A stretch of 56,414 bases of DNA. Origin: an uncultured Clostridia bacterium. Its GTDB lineage: Bacteria > Bacillota > Clostridia > Christensenellales > Borkfalkiaceae. The notes under the pieces are model-generated. The model did not search any database. It was given only the letters and a program-made list of their open reading frames with translations, and had not been told where the DNA came from. A program made the translations under genes and the position numbers. Numbering within the stretch: the stretch's first letter is position 1; each line of letters starts with the position of its first letter. The stretch is from positions 1 through 56,414 of the forward strand of contig CALVHO010000014.1 in the NCBI GenBank assembly GCA_944328445.1, read 5' to 3'. Below are positions 46,106 through 54,267 of the stretch, piece by piece.

Positions 46106-47755
46106 TCAGCCCCGTTTGGGGCAAAATTCGATGGTAAAGGCGGTGCCCTCGCCGAGGGTGCTCTCCACTTCGAGCTTCCAGCCGGCGCGCTTGCACAGCT
46201 TTTTCACGATGGCAAGGCCCAGGCCGAAGCCGCCGCCCCCGCCGTTGTGCGATTTATCCACGGTATAAAAGCGCTCGAAGATGCGCTCCTTGTCCTCCTC
46301 GGACAGGCCGATGCCCGTATCGCGCACCGTGAGCCGCGGCGCGGCGCCGCCCGAGAGCGAGACCTCCAACACGCCGCCCTCCTTGTTGTAGCGGATGCCG
46401 TTGGAGATGAGGTTGTTCAGGATCTCCACCATGCGTTCGCGGCGGGTCATGACCTTGACGCCCGCCTCGATATCCATCTTCAAGGCGATGTCCTTTTTGC
46501 GCAGTTTTGGCTCGAACCCGCCGATCAGCTCGGCGGCGAGCTCGGAGACGTTGACCTCGTAATCGGGCAGCTCGTCGCTCTCGATGGCGGAGAGGTTGAT
46601 GATGGAACGGATGAGGTTGGCAAGGCGGTCGCTCTGTTTGATGATGGTCCTCGCCATGCCCTGCACCCGCTCGGGCGGGACGCTGCCCGCCCCGATGAGC
46701 TCGGCAAAGCCCTTGATGGAGGTGAGCGGCGTGTTCATTTCATGGGTGACGTTGGCGATGAAGTCGTTTTTGGAGCGCATGGCGGCCATCGACTCGGTGA
46801 CGTCGGTGATCAGCAAAACGCAGGATTCGGGCGGGAAGGTGAAGCGGAAGTTGTAGTCTCGCCCCTCGATCTTGCGGTAGACGGAGGACGGCTCGCAGGC
46901 GGCCAGAATGGCCGCGATCTCGGGGTCAGCGGCAAAACTTTCGATGGGATCGCCCTGTTCGCAGCGCAGAAGGCGCGCGGCCGTCTTGTTGATGAGCAGC
47001 ACGTCGGACGGGTCGCGAAAGATGACGATGCCGTGCTCCATGCTGTCGAGGATGAGCTTTTCCATTCGGCGGTCTTCCTCGACGCGCGCCACCTTTTCGG
47101 CGATCTCGCCCGTCATTTCGTTCATCATCTTGGCCAGCGGCTGCAACTCGGAATACTTGCAGGCGACGGGTTTGCCGCCGCTGAGCGCCACGGCGCGGGT
47201 GAGTTGTTCGACGGGCCGCAGCACGGCGTTGGTCGCGATCCAGGCAAAGATGAGGCAGAACAGGATATCCAGCAGCAAAAACCAGGCCATGGTGGGCAGG
47301 GCGCCGATGAACACGCCCGTCTGCGAGGACGCCTCCACGCCGATGCGCAGCAGCCCGCCGCCCTGCGCCTCGCCCAGGCGGACGCAGTAGTACATCATGT
47401 TCTTGCCCACGGTATCGCTGCGGCGGACGGCAAAGCCCTCCCCTTCGAGCAGGGCGGCCTCCACCTCCGCGCGGTCGGAGCGGGAGGCCTCGCCGAGGTC
47501 GCCGAAGCTGTCGGCCACGATGGCGGCCTGCGCGTCCATAAAGGTGACGCGCGCGCCGCCCAGGCGCGCGGAAAAGGCCTCGGCGTATTCCTCGCCGAAG
47601 GGCTGCGACGGGTCGAAAAAGCCCGCGTACGTTTTGAGTTGTTCGTTCGTCCTGCGCACGATATCGCGGTAAAAAATGTTGCTGACAAGCAGCGTAAACA
47701 GCAAGATGCCGATGATCGTGGCCGAGAGCGAAACGAGGAGGATCCGTTTGCGCAT
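46106..47755 (-). CDS. phoR: Phosphate-sensing histidine kinase, PhoR-like
   Basis: 549 residues: TM1 (7-29), extracytoplasmic domain (30-155), TM2 (about 156-180), HAMP-like linker, PAS domain (LILDSMEHGIVIFRD), HisKA with phospho-acceptor H338 in VTHEMNTPLTSIKG, then the HATPase with NLISNGIRYN, DTGIGLSEED and GGGGFGLGLAIVKKL. With PstSCAB and PhoU it should sense phosphate limitation and phosphorylate the response regulator encoded just upstream. It starts 51 nt after the regulator stop. Confidence 0.93.
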   Translation of the reverse strand: MRKRILLVSLSATIIGILLFTLLVSNIFYRDIVRRTNEQLKTYAGFFDPSQPFGEEYAEAFSARLGGARVTFMDAQAAIVADSFGDLGEASRSDRAEVEAALLEGEGFAVRRSDTVGKNMMYYCVRLGEAQGGGLLRIGVEASSQTGVFIGALPTMAWFLLLDILFCLIFAWIATNAVLRPVEQLTRAVALSGGKPVACKYSELQPLAKMMNEMTGEIAEKVARVEEDRRMEKLILDSMEHGIVIFRDPSDVLLINKTAARLLRCEQGDPIESFAADPEIAAILAACEPSSVYRKIEGRDYNFRFTFPPESCVLLITDVTESMAAMRSKNDFIANVTHEMNTPLTSIKGFAELIGAGSVPPERVQGMARTIIKQSDRLANLIRSIINLSAIESDELPDYEVNVSELAAELIGGFEPKLRKKDIALKMDIEAGVKVMTRRERMVEILNNLISNGIRYNKEGGVLEVSLSGGAAPRLTVRDTGIGLSEEDKERIFERFYTVDKSHNGGGGGFGLGLAIVKKLCKRAGWKLEVESTLGEGTAFTIEFCPKRG

Positions 47756-47806
47756 ACCCTGTTCCTCGCAAGCCGCCCGCGGCGAAAGCCGCGGGCGGGC
47801 GCCTGT

Positions 47807-48472
47807 TTATTCGCGGTAGACGAATTTGTAGCCCACGCCGAAGACCGTTTCGATGTAGTCGATGCCGAGCTTGCGCAGGCGCGCCACGTGGTTGTCGACG
47901 GTGCGCGTTTCGCCCTCGTCGTACCCCCAGACGGCGTTGAGGATGTTTTCGCGGGTGAGGGCCTTGCCCTCCTTCTGCATGAGGTATTTGAGGAGGTTGA
48001 ACTCCTTGTTGTTCAGTTCCAGCCGCGTGCCGCGCAGGGTGGCCGTCATCGTGTCCTCGTCCAGCGTGAGGTTGCCGCGGACCAGCGAGGCGTTGCCGCC
48101 CGAACGGCGCAGCACCGCGTTGACGCGCGCCGCCAGCTCCAACACGCCGAAGGGCTTGGAAACGTAGTCGTCGGCGCCCAGGTTGAGGCCCTTGACCTTA
48201 TCCGTCTCCTGCCCCAGCGCCGAGAGCATGATCACGCCCATCGTGGGGTATTTTTGTTTGAGGCGGGCCAGCACGTCCAGCCCGTTGCCGTCGGGGAGCA
48301 TGATGTCGAGCAGGGCGGCCTGGGGGGGCTGCGCCTCCACCGCGGCGAAAAATTCGGCCACCGTGCCGTAGCACGAGACGGAAATGCTCGACATTTCCAG
48401 CGCGCAGGTGACCAGCTCGCCGATGCTCTTGTCGTCTTCGAGAACGTAGACCCTTTTTTCCAATGTGATCAT
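47807..48472 (-). CDS. phoB: OmpR/PhoB-family response regulator
   Basis: 221 residues. The receiver has acidic pocket residues at 12-14, phospho-acceptor D56 in LLDIMLP and K106 in SKPFG. The C-terminal winged helix has NNKEFNLLKYLMQKEGKALTRE and TVDNHVARLRKL. Likely binds the 11-bp-period Pho box before pstS. ATG 48472 follows its own promoter, so it can be expressed apart from pst. Confidence 0.93.
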   Translation of the reverse strand: MITLEKRVYVLEDDKSIGELVTCALEMSSISVSCYGTVAEFFAAVEAQPPQAALLDIMLPDGNGLDVLARLKQKYPTMGVIMLSALGQETDKVKGLNLGADDYVSKPFGVLELAARVNAVLRRSGGNASLVRGNLTLDEDTMTATLRGTRLELNNKEFNLLKYLMQKEGKALTRENILNAVWGYDEGETRTVDNHVARLRKLGIDYIETVFGVGYKFVYRE

Positions 48473-48498
48473 GACCTGCCTTTTCGTTCGGTACCCAC

Positions 48499-48527
48499 AG
48501 TATAGCACAACCGCGGCGATTACGCAA
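48499..48527 (-). promoter_or_regulatory. phoB-phoR promoter
   Basis: On the minus strand, TTGCGT (48527-48522), 17-bp spacer, TATACT (48504-48499) with a TGC extension. Confidence 0.7.
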
Positions 48528-48556
48528 GCGCCGAGGCCGAAAACGGCACCGAAACC

Positions 48557-48600
48557 GAGCCCCGCCGCGGGCGCAAAGCGCCAGAGCGCGGCGGGGCTGC
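48557..48600 (-). terminator. Hairpin between phoU and phoB
   Basis: GCCCCGCCGC pairs with GCGGCGGGGC around a partly paired centre. No good T-tract, so it may only reduce read-through into phoB. Confidence 0.4.
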
Positions 48601-48603
48601 CCG

Positions 48604-49266
48604 TTAATTGAGTTTTTTGTGTTCGCCCGTGAGCATGAACAGCACCCACTCGGCGATGTTGGAGGCGTGATCCCCGATCTTTTCGAGGTATTTGGCGATC
48701 ATCAGCATGTCCAGCGCCTGTTCGCCGTTGTCGTCCTCGTCGATGTCCTTATGGACGATGCCCGTGAGCCTGCCCTTCACGACGTCGAAGAGGTCGTCGA
48801 CGGCGTCGTCGGCGCGGCAGACGGCTTTGGCCAGCTCGCCGTCCCGCTCGACGAAGGAGCGCGCCGCGTTTTTGACCATCTCCTGCACGCGGTCGGCCAT
48901 CTCGGGGATCTCCTTGACGGCGTCGGCATACGGCAGTTTGCTCATCTTTACGACGAGCTCGGAGATATCCGCCGCCTGGTCGGCGATGCGCTCCATGTCG
49001 GTGATCATCTTCATGGCGGAGGTCACGAACAGGAGGTCCCCCGCCACGGGCTGCTGCTTCAAGATGATCTTCAAGCACAGCCTTTCGATCTGCTGTTCCT
49101 TTTCGTCCACCAGCCGTTCGACGGCCTTGGTCTTTTTGGCCAGGTCCACGTCCTGCCGTTCGAGGGCGCCGACGGCGTCCTCGATGGCGGTGCAGTTGAG
49201 CTCTCCCATCTTGGTGAGCAGGTCTTTGAGCTCGGCGATCTGCTCGTCGAAAATTTTCCGCGTCAT
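48604..49266 (-). CDS. phoU: Phosphate transport regulator PhoU
   Basis: 220 residues, two PhoU helical-bundle repeats. Metal-binding signatures MERIADQAADISE and LEKIGDHASNIAEW are present in the expected two copies. It links PstSCAB activity to PhoR. ATG 49266 is 1 nt after the pstB stop, with GGGGAGG upstream. Confidence 0.96.
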   Translation of the reverse strand: MTRKIFDEQIAELKDLLTKMGELNCTAIEDAVGALERQDVDLAKKTKAVERLVDEKEQQIERLCLKIILKQQPVAGDLLFVTSAMKMITDMERIADQAADISELVVKMSKLPYADAVKEIPEMADRVQEMVKNAARSFVERDGELAKAVCRADDAVDDLFDVVKGRLTGIVHKDIDEDDNGEQALDMLMIAKYLEKIGDHASNIAEWVLFMLTGEHKKLN

Positions 49267-49267
49267 G

Positions 49268-50044
49268 TCAGCCAAACCTCCCCGTGATGTAGTCTTCCGT
49301 CCTCTTGTCGCGCGGGCGCTCGAAGATCTGATCGGTCTCGCCGTATTCGACGAGGTCGCCCAGCAGGAAGAAGGCCGTCTTGTCCGAGATGCGCGCCGCC
49401 TGCTGCATGTTGTGCGTGACGATGACGATGGTGTACTTGTCTTTGAGTTCCTGCGCCAGGTCCTCGATCTTGCCCGTGGAGATGGGGTCGAGCGCGCTCG
49501 TCGGCTCGTCCATGAGGATGACCTCGGGCCCGACGGCGAGGGTGCGCGCGATGCACAGGCGCTGCTGCTGCCCGCCCGAAAGCCCGAGCGCGGACTTTTT
49601 GAGGCGGTCTTTTAGCTCGTCCCAGATGGCGGCCGCCTGCAAGGAGCGCTCGACGATCTCGTCCAGCTGCGCCTTTTTGCGGATGCCGTGGGTGCGCGGG
49701 CCGTAGGCGATGTTGTCGTACACGCTCATGGGGAAGGGATTGGGCTTTTGGAAGACCATGCCCACGCGCTTGCGCAGGGTGTTGATGTCCACCGCGCCAT
49801 AGAGGTCTATCCCGTCGATGAGGACTTCGCCCGTGATCTTGCAGTCGGGGATGAGGTCGTTCATGCGGTTGAGCGTCTTCAAAAAGGTGGATTTGCCGCA
49901 GCCCGAAGGGCCGATGAAGGCGGTGATCTCCTTTTCTTTGATGTCCATCGTGATGTGTTTGAGCGCCTGGAAGTTCCCGTAATAGAGGTTGAGGTCCTTG
50001 ACGTTGAACTTATCCGCGCGCTGTATCGTATTCGCGTTTTCCAC
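49268..50044 (-). CDS. pstB: Phosphate ABC transporter ATP-binding protein
   Basis: 258 residues with Walker [10 protein letters not shown] (45-53), signature [15 protein letters not shown] and Walker [14 protein letters not shown]. It starts with GTG at 50044, with AAGGAG 9 nt upstream, 2 nt after pstA. Confidence 0.98.
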   Translation of the reverse strand: MENANTIQRADKFNVKDLNLYYGNFQALKHITMDIKEKEITAFIGPSGCGKSTFLKTLNRMNDLIPDCKITGEVLIDGIDLYGAVDINTLRKRVGMVFQKPNPFPMSVYDNIAYGPRTHGIRKKAQLDEIVERSLQAAAIWDELKDRLKKSALGLSGGQQQRLCIARTLAVGPEVILMDEPTSALDPISTGKIEDLAQELKDKYTIVIVTHNMQQAARISDKTAFFLLGDLVEYGETDQIFERPRDKRTEDYITGRFG

Positions 50045-50046
50045 CG

Positions 50047-50973
50047 TTAATACTCCTTTTTCAGTTTGTTGCCGACAAATTCGGCCGCGCCGTTGATGAG
50101 CACGACGAGCACGACGAGCACGACGGCCACCGCCCAGGCTTCCCCCGCGTACTTGTTGCCCTCGGTGATGAGGGAATACATGTACACGGTGAGGGTGCAG
50201 CCCTGCCCCATGGGCCCCGCCGCGTAGCGGACGTTGAAGGCGGAACCTGCGGTGTACACGAGCGCCATCGTTTCGCCCACCACGCGCCCCAGGCCCAGGA
50301 TGACGCCCGAAACGATGCCCGGGATGGCCGCGGGCAGGATGATGACGAAAATGGTGCGCAGCTTGCCCGCGCCGAGGGCATACGAGCCTTCACGGAAGGA
50401 ATCGGGCACGGCCAGCAGCGCCTCTTCGGTAGTGCGCATGGTCAAGGGCAGGATCATCATGGCCATGGTCAGCGCCCCGCCCAGAAGGGTATAGCCCCAG
50501 CCGAGCAGCTCGACGAAGAACATCATGCCGAAGATGCCGTACACGATGGACGGGATACCCGAAAGCGTTTCGGCCGCCACGCGCACGATCTTGACGAAGA
50601 TGTTGGTCGATTTGGCGTATTCCACCATGAAGATGGCGGCAAAGACGCCGACGATCCCCGCCACCGCCAGCGAGATGAGGGAGATGACCAGCGTGTTGAT
50701 CAGCGACGGGAGCATGGACATGTTGTCGTACGACCAGCGCCAGGCGAACATCTTGGGCTTCAAATACGGGATGCCCTGTTTGAGCACGTAGACGAGGATC
50801 CACAGCACGAGCGCCACCGTGACCAGCGACGCGAGCATGACCAGCAGAAAGCCCGCAAAGGAGCAGGGCTTGCGCAGGTAGGCGCGCAGTTTGTCCTTGA
50901 AACTTTGGCGGTTGATGGGCACGATGCCGCGGGTGTCCACCTCGCCTTCCTTCAAAACCAATTGTTTTGCCAT
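50047..50973 (-). CDS. pstA: Phosphate ABC transporter permease PstA
   Basis: 308 residues, six membrane segments, EAA-type loop near [19 protein letters not shown] that contacts PstB. The N-terminal cytoplasmic tail of about 35 residues is longer than in many PstA proteins. 1 nt after the pstC stop. Confidence 0.96.
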   Translation of the reverse strand: MAKQLVLKEGEVDTRGIVPINRQSFKDKLRAYLRKPCSFAGFLLVMLASLVTVALVLWILVYVLKQGIPYLKPKMFAWRWSYDNMSMLPSLINTLVISLISLAVAGIVGVFAAIFMVEYAKSTNIFVKIVRVAAETLSGIPSIVYGIFGMMFFVELLGWGYTLLGGALTMAMMILPLTMRTTEEALLAVPDSFREGSYALGAGKLRTIFVIILPAAIPGIVSGVILGLGRVVGETMALVYTAGSAFNVRYAAGPMGQGCTLTVYMYSLITEGNKYAGEAWAVAVVLVVLVVLINGAAEFVGNKLKKEY

Positions 50974-50974
50974 T

Positions 50975-51943
50975 TTACCTCTTTTTCCTCCGCAGAAGCA
51001 TCACGATGACGGTGATGAACAGGATGAACACGAACAGCACCACGGCGCAGGCGATGAGCGCCTCGCGGTGCAGGCCCGTGGAATAGGCCAGCTCCGATGC
51101 GATGTTGGAGGACAGCGTGCGGATGGGGTCGAGCAGGCTGCCCGGGAAGATGGCCGCGTTCCCGCAGATGAGCACGACGGCCGCCGTCTCGCCGAAGGCG
51201 CGCCCCAGACCGAGGATGACGGACGTGACCACGCCCGACTTGGCCGCGGGGAACATGGTGCGGAAGATGGCGCGCTCCTTGGTGGCGCCGAGGGCGAGGG
51301 CGCCCTCGAAATAGCTCTTCGGCACGGCGCGCAGGGCGTTTTCGCTGATGCTGATGATGGTGGGCAGGATCATGATGCCGAGGATGATGGCGGTGGCCAG
51401 AAGGCTGGTCCCGCCCCCGCCGAAGCTCTCGCGCACGATGGGCACGATGACCACCAGGCCGAAATAGCCGTACACGATGGACGGGATGCCCGCGAGGATG
51501 TTGGTGACGGGCTTCATGATCTTGTACAGCCAGCGGGGGCAGTAAAAGGCCATGAACACGGCCACCAGGAGGCCGACAGGCACGCCGATGACCAGCGCGC
51601 AGGCCGTGGAATAGGCCGTGCCCACGATGAGGGTGCCCACGCCGTAGTAGCCCGAACTCGGCAGCCAGGTGGAGCCGAACAGGAACTTGACGAACCCGAT
51701 CTCGGCGATGGTGGGGATGGCGCTGGCCAGGAGATAGACGCAGATGACGCCCACCACCACCACGAAGAGCGCCGCCGCCACGATGAACACGATCTTCATC
51801 GCCAGCTCGCGCACGAACGCCTTTTTGTTGACCACGAGCGCGCCTTCCTGCGCGCCCTCCGCCGCGGGCTGCGGTGCGGGCAGCGCTTCGGCCGCCTGCG
51901 CCGCGAGCGCTTCGCCCGCGGGCAATGTTTTTCGTTCTTTCAT
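50975..51943 (-). CDS. pstC: Phosphate ABC transporter permease PstC
   Basis: 322 residues, six membrane segments, EAA loop EGALALGATKERAIFRTMFP. The N terminus has about 45 extra Ala/Glu-rich cytoplasmic residues before TM1. Ribosome site GAGGAAAAGG. Lies 74 nt after pstS. Confidence 0.96.
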   Translation of the reverse strand: MKERKTLPAGEALAAQAAEALPAPQPAAEGAQEGALVVNKKAFVRELAMKIVFIVAAALFVVVVGVICVYLLASAIPTIAEIGFVKFLFGSTWLPSSGYYGVGTLIVGTAYSTACALVIGVPVGLLVAVFMAFYCPRWLYKIMKPVTNILAGIPSIVYGYFGLVVIVPIVRESFGGGGTSLLATAIILGIMILPTIISISENALRAVPKSYFEGALALGATKERAIFRTMFPAAKSGVVTSVILGLGRAFGETAAVVLICGNAAIFPGSLLDPIRTLSSNIASELAYSTGLHREALIACAVVLFVFILFITVIVMLLRRKKR

Positions 51944-52017
51944 GCCTTTTCCTCAAACGCTAAAAAGGACAGGAACAATTCCCCGCCCTTTTTATTTGTC
52001 TTATCGTGCGGCCGCGT

Positions 52018-52887
52018 TCACGCATTCAGGAGCGCGACATACGCCTCGCTGAGCAGGACCATCAGGGGCTGCACGGAGGTGGAGCCGTTGACGTCGAGCT
52101 CCATCGTGGCGGGCTTATCCGCGGGCACCGCGTAGGATTCCGCCGCCGCCAGGCCGCTGACGTACCCCTCGTCCACGATGATGTCGTGCGCCTGCTTGCT
52201 CTTCAAGAAAGTGAGGAAGTCGGCGAGCAGGTCGTTGCTTTTCAGCGTGTCCGCCTTGTAGACCACGTTGAAGGGACGAGCAAGCTTGTAGCTGCCGCCG
52301 AGCACGTTCTCGGCCGTGGCTTCGACGCCGCCGACTTTGACGGCTTTGACCGTTTCGTCGAGGGAGCCGAGGGAGATGTAGCCGATGGCGTTGGGGTTGC
52401 CCGCCACGTACGTCATCATGGAACCCGTGGAGTTGGCCGTGTTGGCCGCCTGCGCCAGCGTGGTCGCGTCCTCGATGCCCAGAAGTTCGAGGAAGGCGTC
52501 GCGCGTGCCCGAGCCGTCCTCGCGCTGGCCGATGGCGATGGCCGCGTCCGAGCCGCCCAGTTCGCTCCAATTATCGATCTGACCCGTGTAGATGCCGGAA
52601 AGCTGTTCGATGGTCAGGTCGGTGACGGCCGTGTTGGCGTTGTTCACGACGACGGCGATGCCGTCCTGGCAGATGGCGTACACTTCGAGGCCTTCGGCGT
52701 CCTCGCCTTCCACCTTTTTGGAGGCCATGCCCATTTCCACGGTGCCTTCCTTGGCGCTGCTGATGCCCACGCCCGAGCCGCCGCCCGAAACGTTGATCAT
52801 GTACTCCCCGCCGCCGCAGCCGACGACGGCAAGGCCGAGACCGCAGGCCAGGGCCAGGCTCAAAATCGCTGTGAGGATCTTCTTCAT
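52018..52887 (-). CDS. pstS: Phosphate-binding lipoprotein PstS, apparently circularly permuted
   Basis: 289 residues. Lipoprotein signal with C24 in the lipobox VVGC. The mature chain begins directly with INVSGGGSGVG (31-41), which is the second conserved block of normal PstS. The first block, GSTSVQPLM (268-276) with its helix, sits at the very C terminus and ends with a stop. The phosphate-binding residues normally supplied by both blocks and by DGSGTRDAF near 153 are all present, only reordered. AAGGAG ribosome site. First gene of the pst operon, under a Pho box. Function is probably normal phosphate capture. Confidence 0.9.
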   Translation of the reverse strand: MKKILTAILSLALACGLGLAVVGCGGGEYMINVSGGGSGVGISSAKEGTVEMGMASKKVEGEDAEGLEVYAICQDGIAVVVNNANTAVTDLTIEQLSGIYTGQIDNWSELGGSDAAIAIGQREDGSGTRDAFLELLGIEDATTLAQAANTANSTGSMMTYVAGNPNAIGYISLGSLDETVKAVKVGGVEATAENVLGGSYKLARPFNVVYKADTLKSNDLLADFLTFLKSKQAHDIIVDEGYVSGLAAAESYAVPADKPATMELDVNGSTSVQPLMVLLSEAYVALLNA

Positions 52888-52918
52888 TTTTTCTTTCTCC
52901 TTCGGAATTTGTGCTTTC

Positions 52919-52971
52919 AGTATACCGCCGCCTTGTAAAAAAATGTCTTAAATTTTGTAACAAAGTTGTAA
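52919..52971 (-). promoter_or_regulatory. pstS promoter with four-unit Pho box
   Basis: -10 TATACT (52924-52919). Upstream on the minus strand, TTACAA, TTACAA, AAGACA and TTACAA have left edges on the plus strand at 52966, 52955, 52944 and 52933, an exact 11-bp period. The boxes cover the -35 region, where no good -35 exists, typical of PhoB/PhoP-activated promoters. Confidence 0.85.
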
Positions 52972-52994
52972 TAACGGCGGCGTTTTTCGGCACG

Positions 52995-53018
52995 AAAAAA
53001 CCGCGCCCGAAGGCGCGG
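52995..53018 (-). terminator. Terminator downstream of the DUF368 gene
   Basis: On the minus strand, CCGCGCC-TTCG-GGCGCGG followed by TTTTTT (53000-52995). It insulates the pst promoter from upstream transcription. Confidence 0.85.
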
Positions 53019-53081
53019 CGAAGAAAAATCAAAGCCCTTGCGGCCGTGCGGCCCCACGCATATACGATTGTTGCGCGCGCG

Positions 53082-54212
53082 TCAGCGCGAGAGGGGCGCG
53101 CCCTTTTTGCGCTCGTAGCGCACGAACAGGTAGGAGAGCACCGCCCCCGCGAAAAAGAGCACGATGCCGAGGGAAAGATCGAGCGCGAAGCCCCCTTCCG
53201 CCGCCCAGGTTTGGTAGACGGCGTAGATATCGGGGTTGAAGAACATGGTCACGACCGAGCCCAAAGACAGCCCGACGATGGCAAAAAAGGAGGTGCCGCG
53301 GTGCCGCGCGAAGAGCTTGGTCAGCAGCTTGGAAAAGGTGACCAGCCCCGCGGCGAAGCCCGCGACGAGGCAGCCGTACACCGCGAACACGGCGGGGTTT
53401 TGCTGCCAGTAGGAGAGATGGACGGAGTCCATCAGCGGGATGAACCAGCCCGCCATCATCAGCACGGCGGTGGCCGAAAGCCCGGGCACCACCTGCGTGA
53501 CGGCCACCACGTAGCCGAGGACGAGGAACAAAAGGTAGTGGTACCATTGCAGGCCTTCGAGGGCGTTCTGCCCGCCCGCGGCCAGCGTGGAAACGAGCGA
53601 AAGCGCCACGGGCACGGCCAGCCCGATCAGAAACAGGCCGATGCGGGGCGGGGTCTTTTTTTCGGCCCGCACCTCGTCGTACACGGCGGGGAAGGCGCCG
53701 AGCATCAGCCCCGCGAACAGGCCGATGACGGCGAACGGGCTGACGTCGATGAGACGCTGCACCGCCAAAAAACCGAGCACGAAGCCGACGACGAGCCCGA
53801 TCCCCACGGGCAAGAGAAAGCGCACGCATTTTTTGAACTTGCGCAGCACGTTGCCCAGCGCGTACAGGAGCTTGTGGTAGAGCTTGAAGATGATGGCCAC
53901 GGTGGAGCCGCTGACCCCGGGCACGATGACGGCCAGGCCGATGAAAAAGCCCAAAAGCCCGCCCTTGGCCACCTCTTTGCCGTTTTTGTAGCGGAGGTCG
54001 GGTTCGTCCGCGGGCGTGGCCGCGGCCACGCCCGCCGCCTCCTCGCGGGTGCCGCCCGCGTTTTGTACGCTTTCGGGGCCCCGTGCGGCGGGCTCCCCTC
54101 CTGCCGCGGCGGGGGCGGCGTCGGTTTCCCTTTCCTCTTCGGGGCGGGCGGCCGCCGACTCTGCGGCGGGAACTGCGGCATCCTCTTCGGGGCGGGTGTG
54201 CGGATCGTTCAT
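53082..54212 (-). CDS. DUF368 membrane protein (PopT-type undecaprenyl-phosphate translocase)
   Basis: 376 residues. About 70 N-terminal residues are acidic and low-complexity (Pro/Ala/Glu), then about eight membrane segments. Two inverted-repeat-like family motifs are seen: VIVPGVSGSTVAII (canonical PGVSGGT, here SGST) and VVPGLSATAVLMM. DUF368 proteins of some bacteria return undecaprenyl phosphate to the inner face of the membrane; I infer the same here. AAGGAG lies 7 nt before ATG 54212. It follows dxs, an isoprenoid-precursor gene, by 55 nt, and is probably co-transcribed. Confidence 0.85.
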   Translation of the reverse strand: MNDPHTRPEEDAAVPAAESAAARPEEERETDAAPAAAGGEPAARGPESVQNAGGTREEAAGVAAATPADEPDLRYKNGKEVAKGGLLGFFIGLAVIVPGVSGSTVAIIFKLYHKLLYALGNVLRKFKKCVRFLLPVGIGLVVGFVLGFLAVQRLIDVSPFAVIGLFAGLMLGAFPAVYDEVRAEKKTPPRIGLFLIGLAVPVALSLVSTLAAGGQNALEGLQWYHYLLFLVLGYVVAVTQVVPGLSATAVLMMAGWFIPLMDSVHLSYWQQNPAVFAVYGCLVAGFAAGLVTFSKLLTKLFARHRGTSFFAIVGLSLGSVVTMFFNPDIYAVYQTWAAEGGFALDLSLGIVLFFAGAVLSYLFVRYERKKGAPLSR

Positions 54213-54267
54213 GCAAAACTCCTTTGGTCCTAAAATGGGGATACGTGCCGCCGTTTCGGGCGCCGCC

